Part shown: positions 1 through 12,507 of the stretch, piece by piece
How positions within the stretch are numbered: the first letter of the stretch is position 1
Layout of the letters: each line of letters starts with the position of its first letter
Assembly: GCF_028453695.1 (NCBI RefSeq)
Contig: NC_135776.1
Span: forward strand, 12,098,663-12,162,662
Direction: 5' to 3'
Origin: Augochlora pura
Lineage: Eukaryota > Arthropoda > Insecta > Hymenoptera > Halictidae
DNA length: 64,000 bases
Notes under the pieces: model-generated
What the model was told of the DNA's origin: nothing
Seen by the model: the letters and a program-made list of their open reading frames with translations, nothing else
Database searches by the model: none
Program-made: the position numbers and the translations under genes

Positions 1-27
1 ACGAAGTGTGAGTGGAGAACAAATTAT

Positions 28-420
28 CCCTTTGCGCTCGAAGCTATTTTAACTATAAATCTAAAATTATTTCTCCGGATTATAGCATATAGTAACATAA
101 CCTCAACAATTTTTTCATCCTTTGACTGTGGCATAATCTTGGATATAACAATATAGACGATACGAAATAAACAAATTAATCGCTAAGACTTGCTGACGCA
201 GATCGTTGTAAAGATAATCTTAGAGAAAGAAATTCGATATTTATAATGAATAACAAGTTTCATTTAATAAACACATTGTTTAACGCAATGATAAGTTGAT
301 GCAACAGTGATGGTGTTAGAATCGACAAAATGCAGAGGTCGTATATATTTGCGTTTTATAGACATTGGTAAGCCAGCGAGGACGTATAAGTATACATATA
401 CGCCACTCGAGTGTAAAGGG
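28..420. mobile_element. TTAA-flanked piggyBac-like MITE
   Basis: Ends are CCCTTTGCGCTCGAAG on the left and the inverse of CACTCGAGTGTAAAGGG on the right, followed by TTAA at 421-424 (TTAT on the left). No coding sequence. It belongs to the CCCTTTGCACTCGAG group seen repeatedly in this window. Confidence 0.6.
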
Positions 421-651
421 TTAATATCTATTTTTCAATACAAATCTGAAATAATTTCTCTGGCTTCTGGTATTTCCATTTTGTATTATATAGCAAAATT
501 CATTTGATGCATATGAAATTGAGTCTAATGATTCATATAGGAGTTACACATTCAACAAATTTTTAAATCTAAGATTTGGCGATATCTATGAAAATAATTC
601 TGGATCGTGTTGGAACAATTTTAATGGCTCCGCAGAGTTGCAAAGAGTTAA

Positions 652-899
652 CCCTTTACTCTTTCGCAGTACTTTGACGATTCTGACTCGTGATGGTGAT
701 TTTTAATAATAATACGTTAATTATGAATGCAATTCCGTTTCTTTACGTCGACATAAAAATCTATCCTTTCGTTGTTAATGTTTAAGCGCTGAAGTAAAAA
801 GCGCACTATAAATACCGATTTTATTTCTCCTCTAAGAAATTATCACGGACAAAAATTATTTAAGCAGTGTAATTGCAAAAGTAATGGTACTACAAGGGG
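652..899. mobile_element. TTAA-flanked MITE
   Basis: Bounded by TTAA at 648-651 and 900-903. Left end CCCTTTACTCTTTCGC, right end inverse CCCCTTGTAGTACC. Non-coding and AT-rich inside. Confidence 0.55.
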
Positions 900-903
900 T
901 TAA

Positions 904-1343
904 AGTAAACAAATGTGGAGTTAACTAATTCGTTGGGTGGTACAAAATCGAGACTTTACGTTGATTGTTCAGGGAGAATATTTCACCGGATTTATTATGT
1001 TTAAGTCGGTAGTTTATAAATGAAACAATGGGACAGCACTATAAAACATGTCAATATAAAATTAATTGTTGAAAATATAGAAAGAATCGTCTAAAGANCT
1101 TTGTCAGTTTTAAATTACNGTTCAAGATATTCTATAAAAAATTACAATGTTTAAAAGAAGTAGTTTTTGCTTGTTATAGCGATGAATTTCTTATGTCTCT
1201 AAAGAATTATTTAATATAACAAGTCAGTCATCTTAGATTTAAATACTTGAAAACAGAAGAAAATATTTATATNTTCTAATATTATTTGATAAGTTCGTTG
1301 TACGGTGTTAGAATGGTTATGTATTATATATTATATAAATATA

Positions 1344-1397
<54 letters not shown>

Positions 1398-1889
1398 ATA
1401 ATAATTATTATTAATCAAAATCAAAAAGAGAAACTTGGTCGCAGCTTTAACTAATAAAAATGAAGAAAAATTGCTAAACAAAAACAATGCTCCTAAAAGA
1501 ACATATTTCGTTATTCAGACAGTAAATCATAACTTAATAAATAAAAAAAATATATATTCAAATAATATTTACTCTATATCTCTAAAAGTGGCGAGATACA
1601 TATTTATAAATTTCAATTTGCACACACCTGTCTATGTCACAAACCTGTAAGTAGATTCTGAGCGAAAGATGAAATGAAATTGGCAAAGGTAACTAACTTA
1701 GAACTTACTTCGTGTTCCAGGATTATTTGCGGACGGAATCGTTTCGGTTTACTCTGGTAAGTGTATTAAATATTTCCAAATCTAGCAACCCAGTCTCCGA
1801 GTACCGGGCTGTCAAAATGTTTGTTAAAGCGAATCCGAAACACGCGGTCCAACTTCTCGACTCTGATCTAAAATGTGGATGCCACTCAC
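904..1889. other. AT-rich non-coding stretch left of gene B Asp exon
   Basis: Should be intron of gene B if it continues leftward. Holds a (TA)n/(GT)n microsatellite at about 1322-1398 and three isolated N bases (near 1098, 1120, 1273). No further protease exon was recognised here. Confidence 0.5.
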
Positions 1890-2028
1890 CCGAATTAGAG
1901 CTATATCGTAATCAGAGTCCCTGGGATCGTACATCTCGTGGGCAATGATTTCTTTGGCGTTGGCGACTATTCCATCCTCTTTCAGGTCGGAAATACCGGC
2001 CTTTATTGAAATTAATGGAGTGAAGGCT
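1890..2028 (-). CDS. Gene B catalytic Asp exon
   Basis: 139 nt after a TACGTTTTAG acceptor, ending ATTCGG|GTGAGT. It encodes RAFTPLISIKAGISD through EIIAHEMYDPR to DYDIALIR, with the catalytic Asp. The intron before it is 2628 bp against 129 bp in gene A. The excess is largely a TTAA element (2254-2594) and a 1.2-kb repeat (3110-4345). Confidence 0.9.
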
Positions 2029-4405
2029 CTAAAACGTAAAATTCTTAGAAAAATTGCAGAAAACTGTATAGAAATGTTTGCAGAACATTTGGAGATTAAA
2101 TTGAGGGCCACAAAAAGGTACAAGTGATATTTTGGATAAAATTGCATAAGCTGGATCTTAAGAGCGGAATTTATTAAGTAGATGTTTTTATAATATAGCT
2201 TAACATTTTATTATGCTAGAATATTGTTTTTTATTGATTCATCTTGGTTTTAACACTTTAGCGACCGGTCATTTGATAGTAAATAATTTTATAATAAAAT
2301 TATATTGTCATAACATTAGCATTGAACAATATTTTTTTAATTTTTATCTTATTAATCTAGAAAGCTATCTAATAATTACAAAATTATATAATAATATTGA
2401 AACTTACAGTAGTTTAATGTTAAATTTTCGGTTCTATATTTATTTTATTTATTTGATTCATCGCAAAAGGTATCTAACATTTAAAGAATCATATAATAAT
2501 ATTTTAGCTTACACTAGTAAAAGCCAGTACTATTATTTAAATAATAGAAACCAAATTATTGCTTACGGTAAAGTATTAATCGGCCGGTAAAGTGTTAAAA
2601 TAGTTGACAAATACGTGCACTTTATACATTCTAGTATATTGTATAACAATAAATACTATCGTAAACCAAGTTATATAAAAAAAAGCCAAAATATTGTTAT
2701 GTCCAAACGATCATGTTATAAAGAATGAAAACCAAAATGTTATTATCATGTTGCTCTTTTATTTCTTTTGAAAATTTCTTTCAATCTATTTAATATCTAA
2801 TGAAAACATTTAATAAATATGTAATATGTATAAATATTTTCGTTCCATCTTTGTTAATACATTTGTAATATAATTTTAATTACGTTAATATTTGTTATAC
2901 AATATGCTACAGAGTACAGAGTTCAAAATACATAAGTACAGAGTTCACTGATATATAAATATTAAATTGCGTTGTTATGAATAAAACAAAGAATAAACAT
3001 TAAGTTCATCTGTCGCTATTTTTATGCACATTTATACCATAAAGGGTATGCTTAAGTACAGAACAATGGATTAGAAATCCTTTGAAATTGTAATGTAAAG
3101 TTAGGTTAATCTTATTTATAAAAATAATTCTTTAGAGTAATATGATGATATGTTCTTTAAACATTTTTAATCTGTATAAATATATAAAAAGGCTTATTAT
3201 CAACGTGAATTTCAATTTTCAAAAAGGTTGAAAAAGTAAGATTTTAGCAACGTGTATCCTAAATTGTACCCCTATTATAATTTTGAGAACACCTAATTAC
3301 ACGGTTTAGGAAGTGTGCATCTGAAAAGTGGGATATGCTCATTTATAGAGTAATTTCGGTTTAATTTATACATATATTTATTTTTTAAAGAAACGAATGC
3401 TTATCGAAAATTAAATCATTAAAGGCAATAATAAGTTTGGTGTGTTTTGATACGCTAGCACATGCTTCGTACACCCAAATCGAAAATTTCAAACATTATA
3501 TCATATTCTCGAGGTGAACTTGTTCAGAGAAATTGTTGAATCAGTTTTCTTCATTTACCGATATATTAACATTTTAAGATGCACTTCTGAAACGTTGTTT
3601 AGTAACGCCTTCGCGGTACGATCTTTATTGGTGTTATTTTTCTTTTTTTGCTAATTGTCTTACACGTCTAATACCCAATCGAAACGAGGATGCTTCTGAA
3701 TGGAGGACGCAATTCGTTGGACCAATTCGTTTTCGACATATCACGGAAATATGGTAAAATTTCCATTCCTTTTTAACAATATCAAAGGTCTTTTAACTTT
3801 TCCTTAAATATGCTTTTTAAATGTTACTTTAGGAATTCCGAAACGTTTGCAGCATTCAAATCTTATTGTTTATTATTAAAAGGCTTGCTAACCTTTTCCA
3901 TATTTCCTGTGTTCCATTTTCCACACGTTCTTTTCGACATGGTTATCTAATGGAAATATTGTTTAAAATGTGAGCCAGAACAAATTAGTTTCAGAAATTA
4001 TACCAGTTCAAGTTGGGAAACTTCGCAACAGTTCGATTTGGGTTATTTACTCGCTGCTTCAAAAAACGCGATTATCTAACCACAAAATCAATTTCAATGC
4101 GCTTTCAGAATTCTCATAAGTATTGCACGTAATCTAAGCTAACATTAGCATAAAAATAATCGCAATTGTACTATTACTAAAATTGTATTATGTATAAAAT
4201 TAGCGGCCGATAATATACATTAGTCTCACATATTTTATAGAAATTAGCGGAGACAGCACAGAGACACGTTCTTGCACATCATAAAATGTTAATATCTATT
4301 ATGATTAACTGAGCTTTTAAGAGATGTCGTTAATTACCGCTACAATTGAATTTTAAGTAAATTGTAAATGAAGCACGATTTAAGAAACTTGTATGAAAAG
4401 AGAAG

Positions 4406-4456
<51 letters not shown>

Positions 4457-6533
4457 GCAAATCCCCTAATTGTTCCCACATATATTTGGGAATTTGTACT
4501 TTCGTCACATTTTGGATAAGTAGACTTCTCGTTAACGTCAAGTTGTCTACTTGTCCGACAATAAATAATCGTTACACGCTGTGTAATGCGATTCCTAAAT
4601 TTGGTCAAGCGTCGTTAAAAAAATTGCATGCACAGTTGACGAAAAAGTATGCGTACCTCTGGACACAGTGCGCGGCGGTAACGACCCATTCCTCGCTAAT
4701 GATAGCGCCACCGCATACGTGACGATTGTTATATCGGAGGGACACCTATAAATTTCGCCGGTGTATCAATTTTGCGAATCATCGGCCCCGACAGCCGTGA
4801 AATTCACAATGTTTCCCCGTATAATCAGCGGAACCGTGTTAAGCACGGATTTGCATTCTTTTTGTCCGTAAACCGGGGATTTTTGTGAAAGGCAAACTGA
4901 TTATCGTCTGTTGAAACGAAAAATTCTCGTTATTATCAGACTCTCTACCGTCGCTCCATATTAAATAACAATACCCTTTAAATTTCATTCTAAACGAGAA
5001 ATATTCGAGGCAATTAATATCTGGAATATTTTATTGAAATGAAAACAATCGTTTCGCGTCAACGTGAAAGGTACCTTACTTTAGTTTTGGATCTGATGCC
5101 ATAATTAGAACGCGGATTTTATTATGCATTTATGGCAAAAACGAGTAGGTCGAATACAAAACAGTGAATGCAGGAAAAAGTTTAATAATGCCTATCGATT
5201 ACAATCTAATTATTAATAGTGTTAAGGAGGAAAGTAAATTTTGGTTTAATTACTGTTTGTTGCAATCGTGGTGGAGAATTTTTATTGCGTAAAAGTCGGC
5301 ATTCTTCTCGTAGTTGTAAAAATATAAGACCAGATAAATGTTATCGCTGTTATCTAATAATATGATAATTTGCAGGAAGATACTTGTTATTATAAAAAAC
5401 ACAGTTCCAATATTCCCATCGATTCAGCTGTTATTTTAATTAGTGATCTAGATCATGAAGCGTAAACAAATATATAACTGAATGAGCACGAACTAAATGT
5501 TAATGTACATAAACAAGAAATTAAGATGACCATCCATTTGTATACTAATATTCTAAAATGAAGAACAGAGGCGAATTATTTTTCCAAAAATTGAAGACTT
5601 AAAAATGTTGATAACAGTTTTCTCGTGAAACAGAAAAAGTCAAACGTTGCAAAAAATTTAAATAAACATTAGAAAAAAAGTATTCGTTACTTTTCACGAT
5701 GAATAAAATAAATAAAATAATGATAAAATGAATGAAATAGATAAATAAATATCGTTCGAGGCTAATGTAATGAAAATATAGAAATGTTACTAGATTTAAT
5801 TATCCTCTTAATATGTTTAACAATCAATGATTTATATCTATAATCATCTAAAATAGATTATATTTATGATATATTTTATATATTACAAAAAACTTGTAGG
5901 AAGTGGAGAAATGAGAATTTTTCAACACTAAAACTCAAATTCTGTCTACTAAAAATATTGTGTACAATCAAAAGCTTCTACCTTCTAAAAATAATTGCTC
6001 TTTTATAAGTGAACGTGTAACAATTTTCTTAAAAGAAAAAAATGATTTCTTTAAAAAGATTAATATTCATCGTATCTCCAAGTATCCTAAAATTTCTGTT
6101 CATGAGTTTATCTTTCGTGAATATTTATATAATTAGGAAAAAAGAAACTTCATCAGTTCTAATTACGGCAATAAACAACACCAAAAGGGAAGTTAATTTT
6201 TAATTTCATCCACCGTTGTATATTTTTATTGCATTTTAAATAAACGACAAGTGATTTTGTTACGAATTGTCACATTAAAGAAACTCGCAGACACAATCCT
6301 ACTATTGTTTACTGGACAAATATTACTAATTGTTTGATCTCCTTGAATTTTCGGTATGTTCCTCCTAATTATTTTAAACGAAACAATATATATATAGTGA
6401 TAAACAATGAGCACTAGAGGGTAGAAACTAGGTTCTCGTCTTGGATATTTGTAACATCGGCGAACACTCACCTGGTACGGATGATCATCGATGTATGCTG
6501 GCTGGCCTCCAACAATGCGACTCTCGTCATCGA
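1890..6533 (-). CDS. S1-family serine protease gene B, internal part only
   Basis: Three exons of a second serine protease in the same orientation as gene A: 6533-6472 (DDESRIVGGQ...HPYQ), 4745-4657 (VSLRYNN...CGGAIIS...TAAHCVQ) and 2028-1890 (AGISDL...YDIALIR). Intron phases after PYQ (0), after the His region (2) and after the Asp motif (0) match gene A, so the genes are paralogues. The RIVGG exon starts in phase 1 after a TTTCAG acceptor, so unlike gene A the signal peptide is on a separate upstream exon, which I could not find between 6.5 and 21.7 kb. Exons for TGWG and GDSGGP must lie left of position 1 if the gene is intact. Substrate specificity cannot be read because the pocket exon is missing. 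Confidence 0.88.
2254..2594. mobile_element. TTAA-flanked element with CACTTTA termini
   Basis: TTAA at 2250-2253 and 2595-2598 flank inverted ends CACTTTAGCGACCGG and CACTTTACCGGCCG. The interior has two copies of an AT-rich unit that also resembles the tandem repeat at 19690-20130. Lies in a gene B intron. Confidence 0.6.
3110..4345 (+). repeat. 1.23-kb unclassified dispersed repeat, copy 1
   Basis: Aligns nearly end to end with the reverse complement of 32480-33708. Shared landmarks include ATATATAAAAAGGC near the start, a block around ACGTCTAATACCCAATCGAAACGAGGATGC in the middle, and ACTGAGCTTTTAAGA near the end. No ORF or clear terminal repeat. Lies in the gene B intron between the His and Asp exons. 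Confidence 0.8.
4394..4457. repeat. (GA)n microsatellite
   Basis: Interrupted AG/GA dinucleotide run. It creates spurious Arg/Glu- or Ser/Leu-rich frames on the two strands. Confidence 0.9.
4657..4745 (-). CDS. Gene B catalytic His exon
   Basis: 89 nt from a TTTATAG acceptor to AGAG|GTACGC, the same length and phase as gene A exon 2. It encodes RHVCGGAIISEEWVVTAAHC with the catalytic His. Confidence 0.92.
4746..6471 (-). other. Gene B intron, no recognised content
   Basis: 1.7 kb of AT-rich sequence between the RIVGG and His exons. A short AATA-rich tract lies near 5700-5760. No coding or transposon signal recognised. Confidence 0.6.
6472..6533 (-). CDS. Gene B propeptide/RIVGG exon
   Basis: 62 nt between a TTTCAG acceptor and a GTGAGT donor. 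It carries SRIVGGQPAYIDDHPYQ, with cleavage expected after the Arg. It needs one upstream nucleotide to complete its first codon, so an upstream coding exon exists. Confidence 0.88.
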
Positions 6534-6699
6534 CTGAAAGAATCAATCGTTAGGTTACCGTATCCACTTGCAAAGCTATTGTAGAAATTTTAATTAGAGC
6601 GTGTAGCATTGGCCGACATGTTCCGATGGGGCTTTTAATGGGCTCCCTTAAATTGAAAATAATCGGACCAGCGAAAAAGAAGTGCTCGTGATATCGCGA

Positions 6700-7095
6700 C
6701 GACACACAGTGCTCCGAGCAATACAAAATACTCAAAAAATCAATATTTCAGAAATTTTTATAGTAATATATTCGTAATCTAGGATCTTTATATTTGTATA
6801 AACAATTGAGAAAAACTAAAAGATTAATCCCTAACACCTAGAAAATATGTTAGTAAAGACAGCGTTCTCGTTGATGCTGTTTCCCTAATTATCACGAGTG
6901 TTCCCACACACAATGCTTCGAGCAATACAAAAAACAAAAGATCAATATTTTTTTTACTTCTTTTTATAACGTATTCGTGATCTAGAATCTTTATTCTTAC
7001 ATAAACAATTGAGAAAAACCAAAAAAGTAACCCTCAAGTTTCGGAAAACACGTTATTAGAAACCGCGATCTCGTTGCCTCGAGCATTTGCCTGTT
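6700..7095. repeat. Tandem duplication of about 200 bp
   Basis: Two adjacent diverged copies, each starting near ACACA(C)A(G/A)TGCT(C/T)CGAGCAATAC and containing AAACAATTGAGAAAAAC and a TCTCGTTG segment. Located just upstream of the gene B RIVGG exon. Confidence 0.7.
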
Positions 7096-7640
7096 ACATC
7101 GCCGCGTTTTTAACAACAATTCGTTCAAAGTTCGCGGCGATAAATGTAAATATGAATGGATTATTCGATCGTGGGTGTTAAATACTTGTTACTTTGATTG
7201 TTATATGGTTCAATTATTTATCGTATCGTATTGTTTTGTTGTCTCGAAGTTATGCAGCTATGGAGAACCTAACCTATACGTTCGACAAACTTTAAACTAG
7301 CTTTTCTTGAAAGAGGTAAACCGTGTGTTGGGATCTTGATGGACAACTATTCCTTGAACCACTCTGTAAATTATTATATCAAATATAGCTGATTTTAGTA
7401 GCCTTTTAGCTTGTAATTTGATATTTTAGTGGGGCGTCCAAGGACGAATCGGAATATTATGGAGAAATGGGTTTGTGTTCCATTTAATTACCAAAAGAAA
7501 CGGATGTGTTTCTTATTTATAAGAACGCATTCCATTTGCATAGGAGATGTTTACAAACATTTAATCAAATTTTGCCACATTTTATGTGTGGAATTAATAA
7601 TAAATTGCAGCAAATCCGAAAAGCTTTCAGTTCGAACACG
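7096..7640. other. Unassigned intergenic stretch
   Basis: Moderately AT-rich. A 71-codon open frame near 7429-7644 has no recognisable motif and I do not support it as a gene. Confidence 0.4.
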
Positions 7641-7644
7641 TTAA

Positions 7645-7870
7645 CCCTTTGCACTCGGGACTAATTCAATGCCAAAATGAAGATACCTGTTTCAACATAT
7701 AATATTTCCATTTGGTATGATTGTTTTTATTTGATACCTATGAAACTGAACGTGTATGCTTCTACAAAATCTTCATTATTTGACAATTAATTTAATGTTG
7801 TGGAAATTATTCCGGAAATAGTGTGGAAATTTCTAACGTCGCCTCAGAGTCGCCGCTCGAGTGTAAAGAG
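7645..7870. mobile_element. TTAA-type MITE (CCCTTTGCACTCG group)
   Basis: Left TTAA at 7641-7644, then CCCTTTGCACTCGGGAC. The right end is the inverse of CTCTTTACACTCGAGCGGCGAC, followed by a decayed TTGTAA. Non-coding. Confidence 0.6.
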
Positions 7871-8106
7871 TTGTAACCTTGAGAACAGTATACTATTTAT
7901 GTCTGATTTTTGCAAACATTTCTGTATATTATTTCTTATTATTTATTAATCTGTTAGATTATAATATTTGCTGCTTGTTTATGTATTATATTTAAGTGTA
8001 TATCAGTTGAGTACATATGTATTTACCTTAGAATGAGTGTTACCTGTTTTTTTATCATATTGATACATTTATATTATTACATATTTTTCATGTATTGTGT
8101 TGATAT

Positions 8107-8855
8107 TGTTACGTACGGAGATTACTCCCGACGTTTTTTCCCCTCCTGGAGGGTTTGAGCTAGCTAACGTCGGCCGGGAGCACGGTACCGCGATCAAATT
8201 ACAAAAATGTTTAGTTTCTAACGGACGTCAGCCTAATCGTAGGGGATCACCCGTCCATGAGTCACTGTATTATTCGCGGTGTAGGCCCCCACGATTCAAA
8301 CACAAAAATGTTTAGTCTTCTGACGGACGCCAGCCTAAGGGCTGGGGACCACCTATGTCACGGTATCATCCGCGGGATGATCTGGTCACGTAGGCCCAGC
8401 CCCCACTACCGAATTTTCCAGTTTAGCTGAATATAAAAGGACCAAGATTTTTCTCCTCTTCGGGCTAGTTTCAAGCCAAATCGCGACGACGAGACGTAGC
8501 AAGATCGAGCCGAGTTCTCCTTCGAGCAACAGTTAGCCCCCGCCGACTTGGTACGTAAACCAGGGAGCGTGTCTTAGGACTTTCGCGAATTCTACACTAC
8601 ACTTACACACTTGTAATAGACTGAGCTTGTTATATTATATTAATTTTACTTGCAATTCAGTGTACAAGTTATTTCATTCCAATTCCTAGTTCGAGTCAGT
8701 TGTTGGTACGATCCCACAAAGATACACCTTTGCTGCTCGAGGTGTATCGATTAATATTTCTTTCAAAGTTACGAGGCCAATTAGAATCAATCTAAACATC
8801 CACAAAACTCATTTACCTCTGGCCACGTGTGCAAACTGGCCCTCGGCTCGTAACA
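8107..8855 (+). mobile_element. Solo LTR, family A, no internal repeats
   Basis: 749 bp from TGTTACG to CGTAACA, flanked by 4-bp ATAT duplications (8103-8106 and 8856-8859). TATAAAAGG at 8432-8440 marks a promoter on the plus strand, so orientation is plus. No gag or pol follows, so this is a solo LTR. It aligns with the reverse complement of 14491-15771 and 23656-24692 but lacks their internal tandem array. The 4-bp duplication fits Ty3/gypsy-type integration. Confidence 0.9.
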
Positions 8856-8859
8856 ATAT

Positions 8860-9825
8860 ATGTTACATGTTTGTATATAGTGAATTTACATTACATATTT
8901 AATGTACCGCCTACCCTATAATTAATAATAAAAAATGTTTCGACAGAAAATTGATCACTGTACACATTCTAACAAATTCAAAATGTTGTAATTTAATAGA
9001 AAATATACTTTTGCACATATCGATTCCTCTTTCCATTCTCTTTAAAAAATTAAGATATTTACGTTGAAAATTAATTAGTTTAGAAGATATGAGTTTTGTC
9101 AGGAGTTTTGATCATCTGTAAGATCGAAACACTGCGACGCACGGTGGGATATTTGCCTAGTTTCGCTGCCCAAAATTGTTTGTTACACTCAACTCATCGA
9201 AAATGTACCTATTAATTTATCTATAGCATTTCAAAATAAAAAAAATAATTACAAACGAATCAAAGTGAATGATAAAAATAAATATTCGAAAATATTTATA
9301 TTGCTTGATCTAGAAAAAACAAGCCTATTTATTTATATATTTATAGTATCTTAGAATAGTGACGATAATTTTAAATGTTAAGAAACAAATGTCATTATTA
9401 ATAACATTGTATGAGTAAATATACATAATCTAGGAAATATATATAAATTACTTTGTATAATATATAAATGATAAATAATAAATATATATATATAAATTAT
9501 ATCTGCCTTAAATTGTCTACAAATAAAAACTGAACGCAACATCTCAATAAGTGATCAATAAAACAAACGAAGAGAAGTGCACAAATAAATAATAAGCAAC
9601 AAAGAAACGAAATAAACATAAATAAACAAGATAATCTTACTACGTTATTATTTATACATTCCAACGCAATTCGCTCCTCTCACGCAAAATTTGAATATCC
9701 ATATGCTATATTAAACATTCGTATTTTCACTCTACGAGTGAAAAATAGATTCAACAGATCAGCCTCAAAAAAATTGCCGGCGAAAAATGCATCGAACACC
9801 GCCGCAACAGATCGAGGTGTCGTTA
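8860..9825. other. AT-rich unassigned stretch
   Basis: Non-coding, with A/T microsatellite-like patches at 9420-9500. Nothing recognised. Confidence 0.5.
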
Positions 9826-10270
9826 AATTTTAACATATCTGAGCGGCTCGCGCGAATAACAAAGAGCGCCGAGCGTTAATTCGCGACGCGGAACGCGTCT
9901 CGACTCAAGCGGATCGGTTCGCATGATATTTTTTCTTTGCTCTGTTCGGTTCGGATCTGTTTTTACACGGTTAATGTTCTTTATGGAGATCGAGTGTACT
10001 TACGGTGCAGTAAAAAGAGCTGCGACAATGCGACTGGCGCGAGCTGCAACCACAGGAGTAAGGTATACATGGCGCGGGAACTTGTCGAAGGAACTACCTC
10101 ACCGCCATCCGGCTCGCCCTTCTTTTATTTCGATATTCGGGTTAATCGTCGTTCGTATCAATTTACTCGGACACGACGACAAATTTCCGACCCACGAAAG
10201 TCTCGGGCCGCTGACCCAGATTCCGCGCCGATTACGCAAAAAGGAGAAGGACTGAAACTGAAATAAAGTA
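9826..10270. other. GC-rich island, possible regulatory or exonic DNA
   Basis: CpG-rich against an AT-rich background. Several overlapping frames are open at once on both strands (plus 9923-10266, minus 10158-10340), which suggests base composition rather than a gene. One plus frame near 9990-10050 has a Cys-x4-Cys..Cys-x-His pattern vaguely like a FLYWCH finger. The minus strand near 10255-10320 encodes a signal-peptide-like hydrophobic run without an ATG. Confidence 0.3.
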
Positions 10271-10344
10271 TCAGCGCCGCCAGCGCAACGGCGATTACGA
10301 AGTGTATTTTGGACAAAGTCGTTAAGTGTGTTATTAACAATTTA

Positions 10345-10800
10345 CTATCGACTTTTTATCGCGACCGGTAACCTATGAATCGATTGACATAGCAATTAAT
10401 AATTATGGTAGCAATCTATTAATTAATAAATAATTATTATAGCAATCTATTATTGACGTATTATTCTATAATTAATAATAATTTAGATATCAAATACCTT
10501 TCGCGATGAATAACATAAATAAGTGTTAACAATTTACAGACCGGTAGCCTATGTATAAACCGGCATTTTATCGCGACCGGAAATCTATGAATCGATTGTC
10601 ATGGCAACGAATAAATTTCTATTTATTATTGAAGTTTCTTTGTATAATTTTTAAATATTAGTACCTTGTATGATGAGTAACATAAATATGTGTTAACACT
10701 ATACCAACCGGTAGCCTATAAATCGGCTTTTTATCGCGACCGGATATTTGTAAATCGATTGTCAATGCAACCAATAATTTGCTAACTATTACTGAGATAT
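10345..10800. repeat. Tandem repeat, about three copies, with CGCGACCGG core
   Basis: TTTTATCGCGACCGG followed by TATGAATCGATTG(A/T)CAT recurs at about 10355, 10567 and 10730, with ACCGGTAGCCTAT spacers. It shares the CGACCGG end motif with the TTAA element at 2254-2594. Confidence 0.7.
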
Positions 10801-11017
10801 TATTATGTAATTAATAATAACTTAAATATTAAATGCCTTTCGCAATTAATAAAATAAATATTGTTTATTGCAACTGTTATGGAAATATAAAAACATTTAC
10901 GGTCAAATGATCGGTTGGTTAAGTGTTAACTCGAATCGGATTTGAATACGTTTCTTCTCGGTAATTTAACGAGATGATTCTTTGCAATAAATATTAAAGC
11001 GAGTGGTGATATTTTAA

Positions 11018-11243
11018 CCCCTCGCCGTACTTTAGTGAACCTAACTTGTTATGGAGGTTTCTAGCACTAATCTGTTTCATATAAATGTTTCTTCGTTCTT
11101 TTAAGTGGGGATAAATCCTTGTTCTTTTCGTGAACGATATTTAAGTGTTTATGGAAATATAGGCACAAAGTAATTGCAAATTTTCTTCTTAAAAAAAAAA
11201 TTGTTCTAATCGTAATTGGCAAGAAAATGGTATGGCAAGGGGT
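11018..11243. mobile_element. TTAA-type MITE (CCCCTCGCCGTAC group)
   Basis: TTAA at 11014-11017. Inverted ends are CCCCTCGCCGTACTTTAG and CCCCTTGCCATACCATTTTC. The right target site has decayed. Confidence 0.55.
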
Positions 11244-11449
11244 GAAAAGAATTTTGTGATAAGACACTTCAGAAGATCTAAAATTTTAACGTGTCGAGTG
11301 ACGAACATCGACCGCCAAATTTATATGAAAATCAAAGTAATTTGATTAATGATAATTATAATTTGATTAATGATATCTATAATTTGATTCACTATATCTA
11401 TAATTTGATTCACTATATTGAAAATAGAAAGTTTAAATTTTTTATAGTA

Positions 11450-11800
11450 TTAACGAGCCGAGGGCAAGTGGGAGGGTCCGGCAATTACTTGCGTGACCGA
11501 GGTTTCGCTGTCGTATTTTCGGAAAAAGGAGGTTTATTAATTTTGGACGAGCCTACATTTGTTTCACCGTCGGAACCCAAAATGAAGAAGGATGTGGACG
11601 ATCCAGTGTTTATCTCATCACCAGGACCCACAAGAAGGTAACTCGCATACGAGCCGGCGTTTTTTTCACCGTTCGAACTTACGAGGGGATAGGTATATGT
11701 GATTGTCCTTAGCTTCGTAACCCTTTGAGTTGGTGCACCTCGAGCGGCAAAGATACACTGTGGCGGATCTGACACTAGCTACTGGGAATAGGATGTGGAT
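11450..11800 (-). mobile_element. Diverged fragment of LTR family A
   Basis: Begins ACGAGCCGAGGG, has three degenerate units of the GACGAGCC..TTTCACCGTCGG type, then the CCTCGAGCGGCAAAG block found near the 3' side of the array in 14491-15771. It stops before the TATA region, so it is truncated. Confidence 0.7.
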
Positions 11801-12307
11801 TATAAATAAAATTGACTCTAAGTTTTGATATGAAAATACCTGAAGTATATTATAGGAAAACAAAGACTATTAGAAATGGTTGGTTGTGTATCGCGGTACC
11901 TAAATTCCACACTCTTGGTTTTAACGCACTGAAGCATGCGGGGGTTCGTACAGCCTACAGCTTAAATTGAGATTCAAACGTACAGTCTATACTATGCTGA
12001 CTTTGCTAATGTACTGCCTCAGGTTGAGTTTTTTTCATGGGTGGATTGCTGTGAGGTTTTAAAACCGTATTTGGAGGCTGTGGCTTTCTTACCGGTTGAG
12101 AGTGAGAGGCTGTTTCTGTTGGGATTACCTATATGATGTTGAATCGAAATTTCTTGAGTTTCCTGTGGGGAAAAAATTTTCAAAAAAAACCCCTTCTTGA
12201 GAACTGATGTACATACTGCCCGAGGTTGACAAAAATCGTGGTACTTTTATATCCTGAAATTGTTTAAATGTGACGGCCAAACGTAGCCATGTGTCCGGCT
12301 TCCTATA
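11801..12307. other. Unassigned stretch
   Basis: No gene or element recognised. Confidence 0.4.
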
Positions 12308-12398
12308 ATTTTTCCTGCGATTAGACGCGATGGTTTCTCTAATAAAATATAAATGCATGTATATTAGAGAAACCATCGTGTCTAATCGCAGGAAAAAT
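12308..12398. repeat. 37-bp arm hairpin
   Basis: Arms 12308-12344 and 12362-12398 are inverse copies with one mismatch around a 17-base AT loop. Possibly a tiny foldback element downstream of the piggyBac remnant. Confidence 0.85.
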
Positions 12399-12507
12399 CA
12401 TTGGAATATAAATATATATTTTCTTTCAAAAATATATATATATGTAAATAAATGTAAAATTTATTTGATTTATATATTTCTTTATTTACATTTTCTTTGG
12501 TAATTAC

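Noticed and set aside
9923..10266. Two overlapping 110-codon frames, one FLYWCH-like
   Set aside because: Simultaneously open frames in a GC-rich island. The Cys/His pattern is too weak to call.
10158..10340. Hydrophobic minus-strand frame considered as gene B's signal exon
   Set aside because: No ATG, and no phase-1 donor joins it to the exon at 6472-6533.
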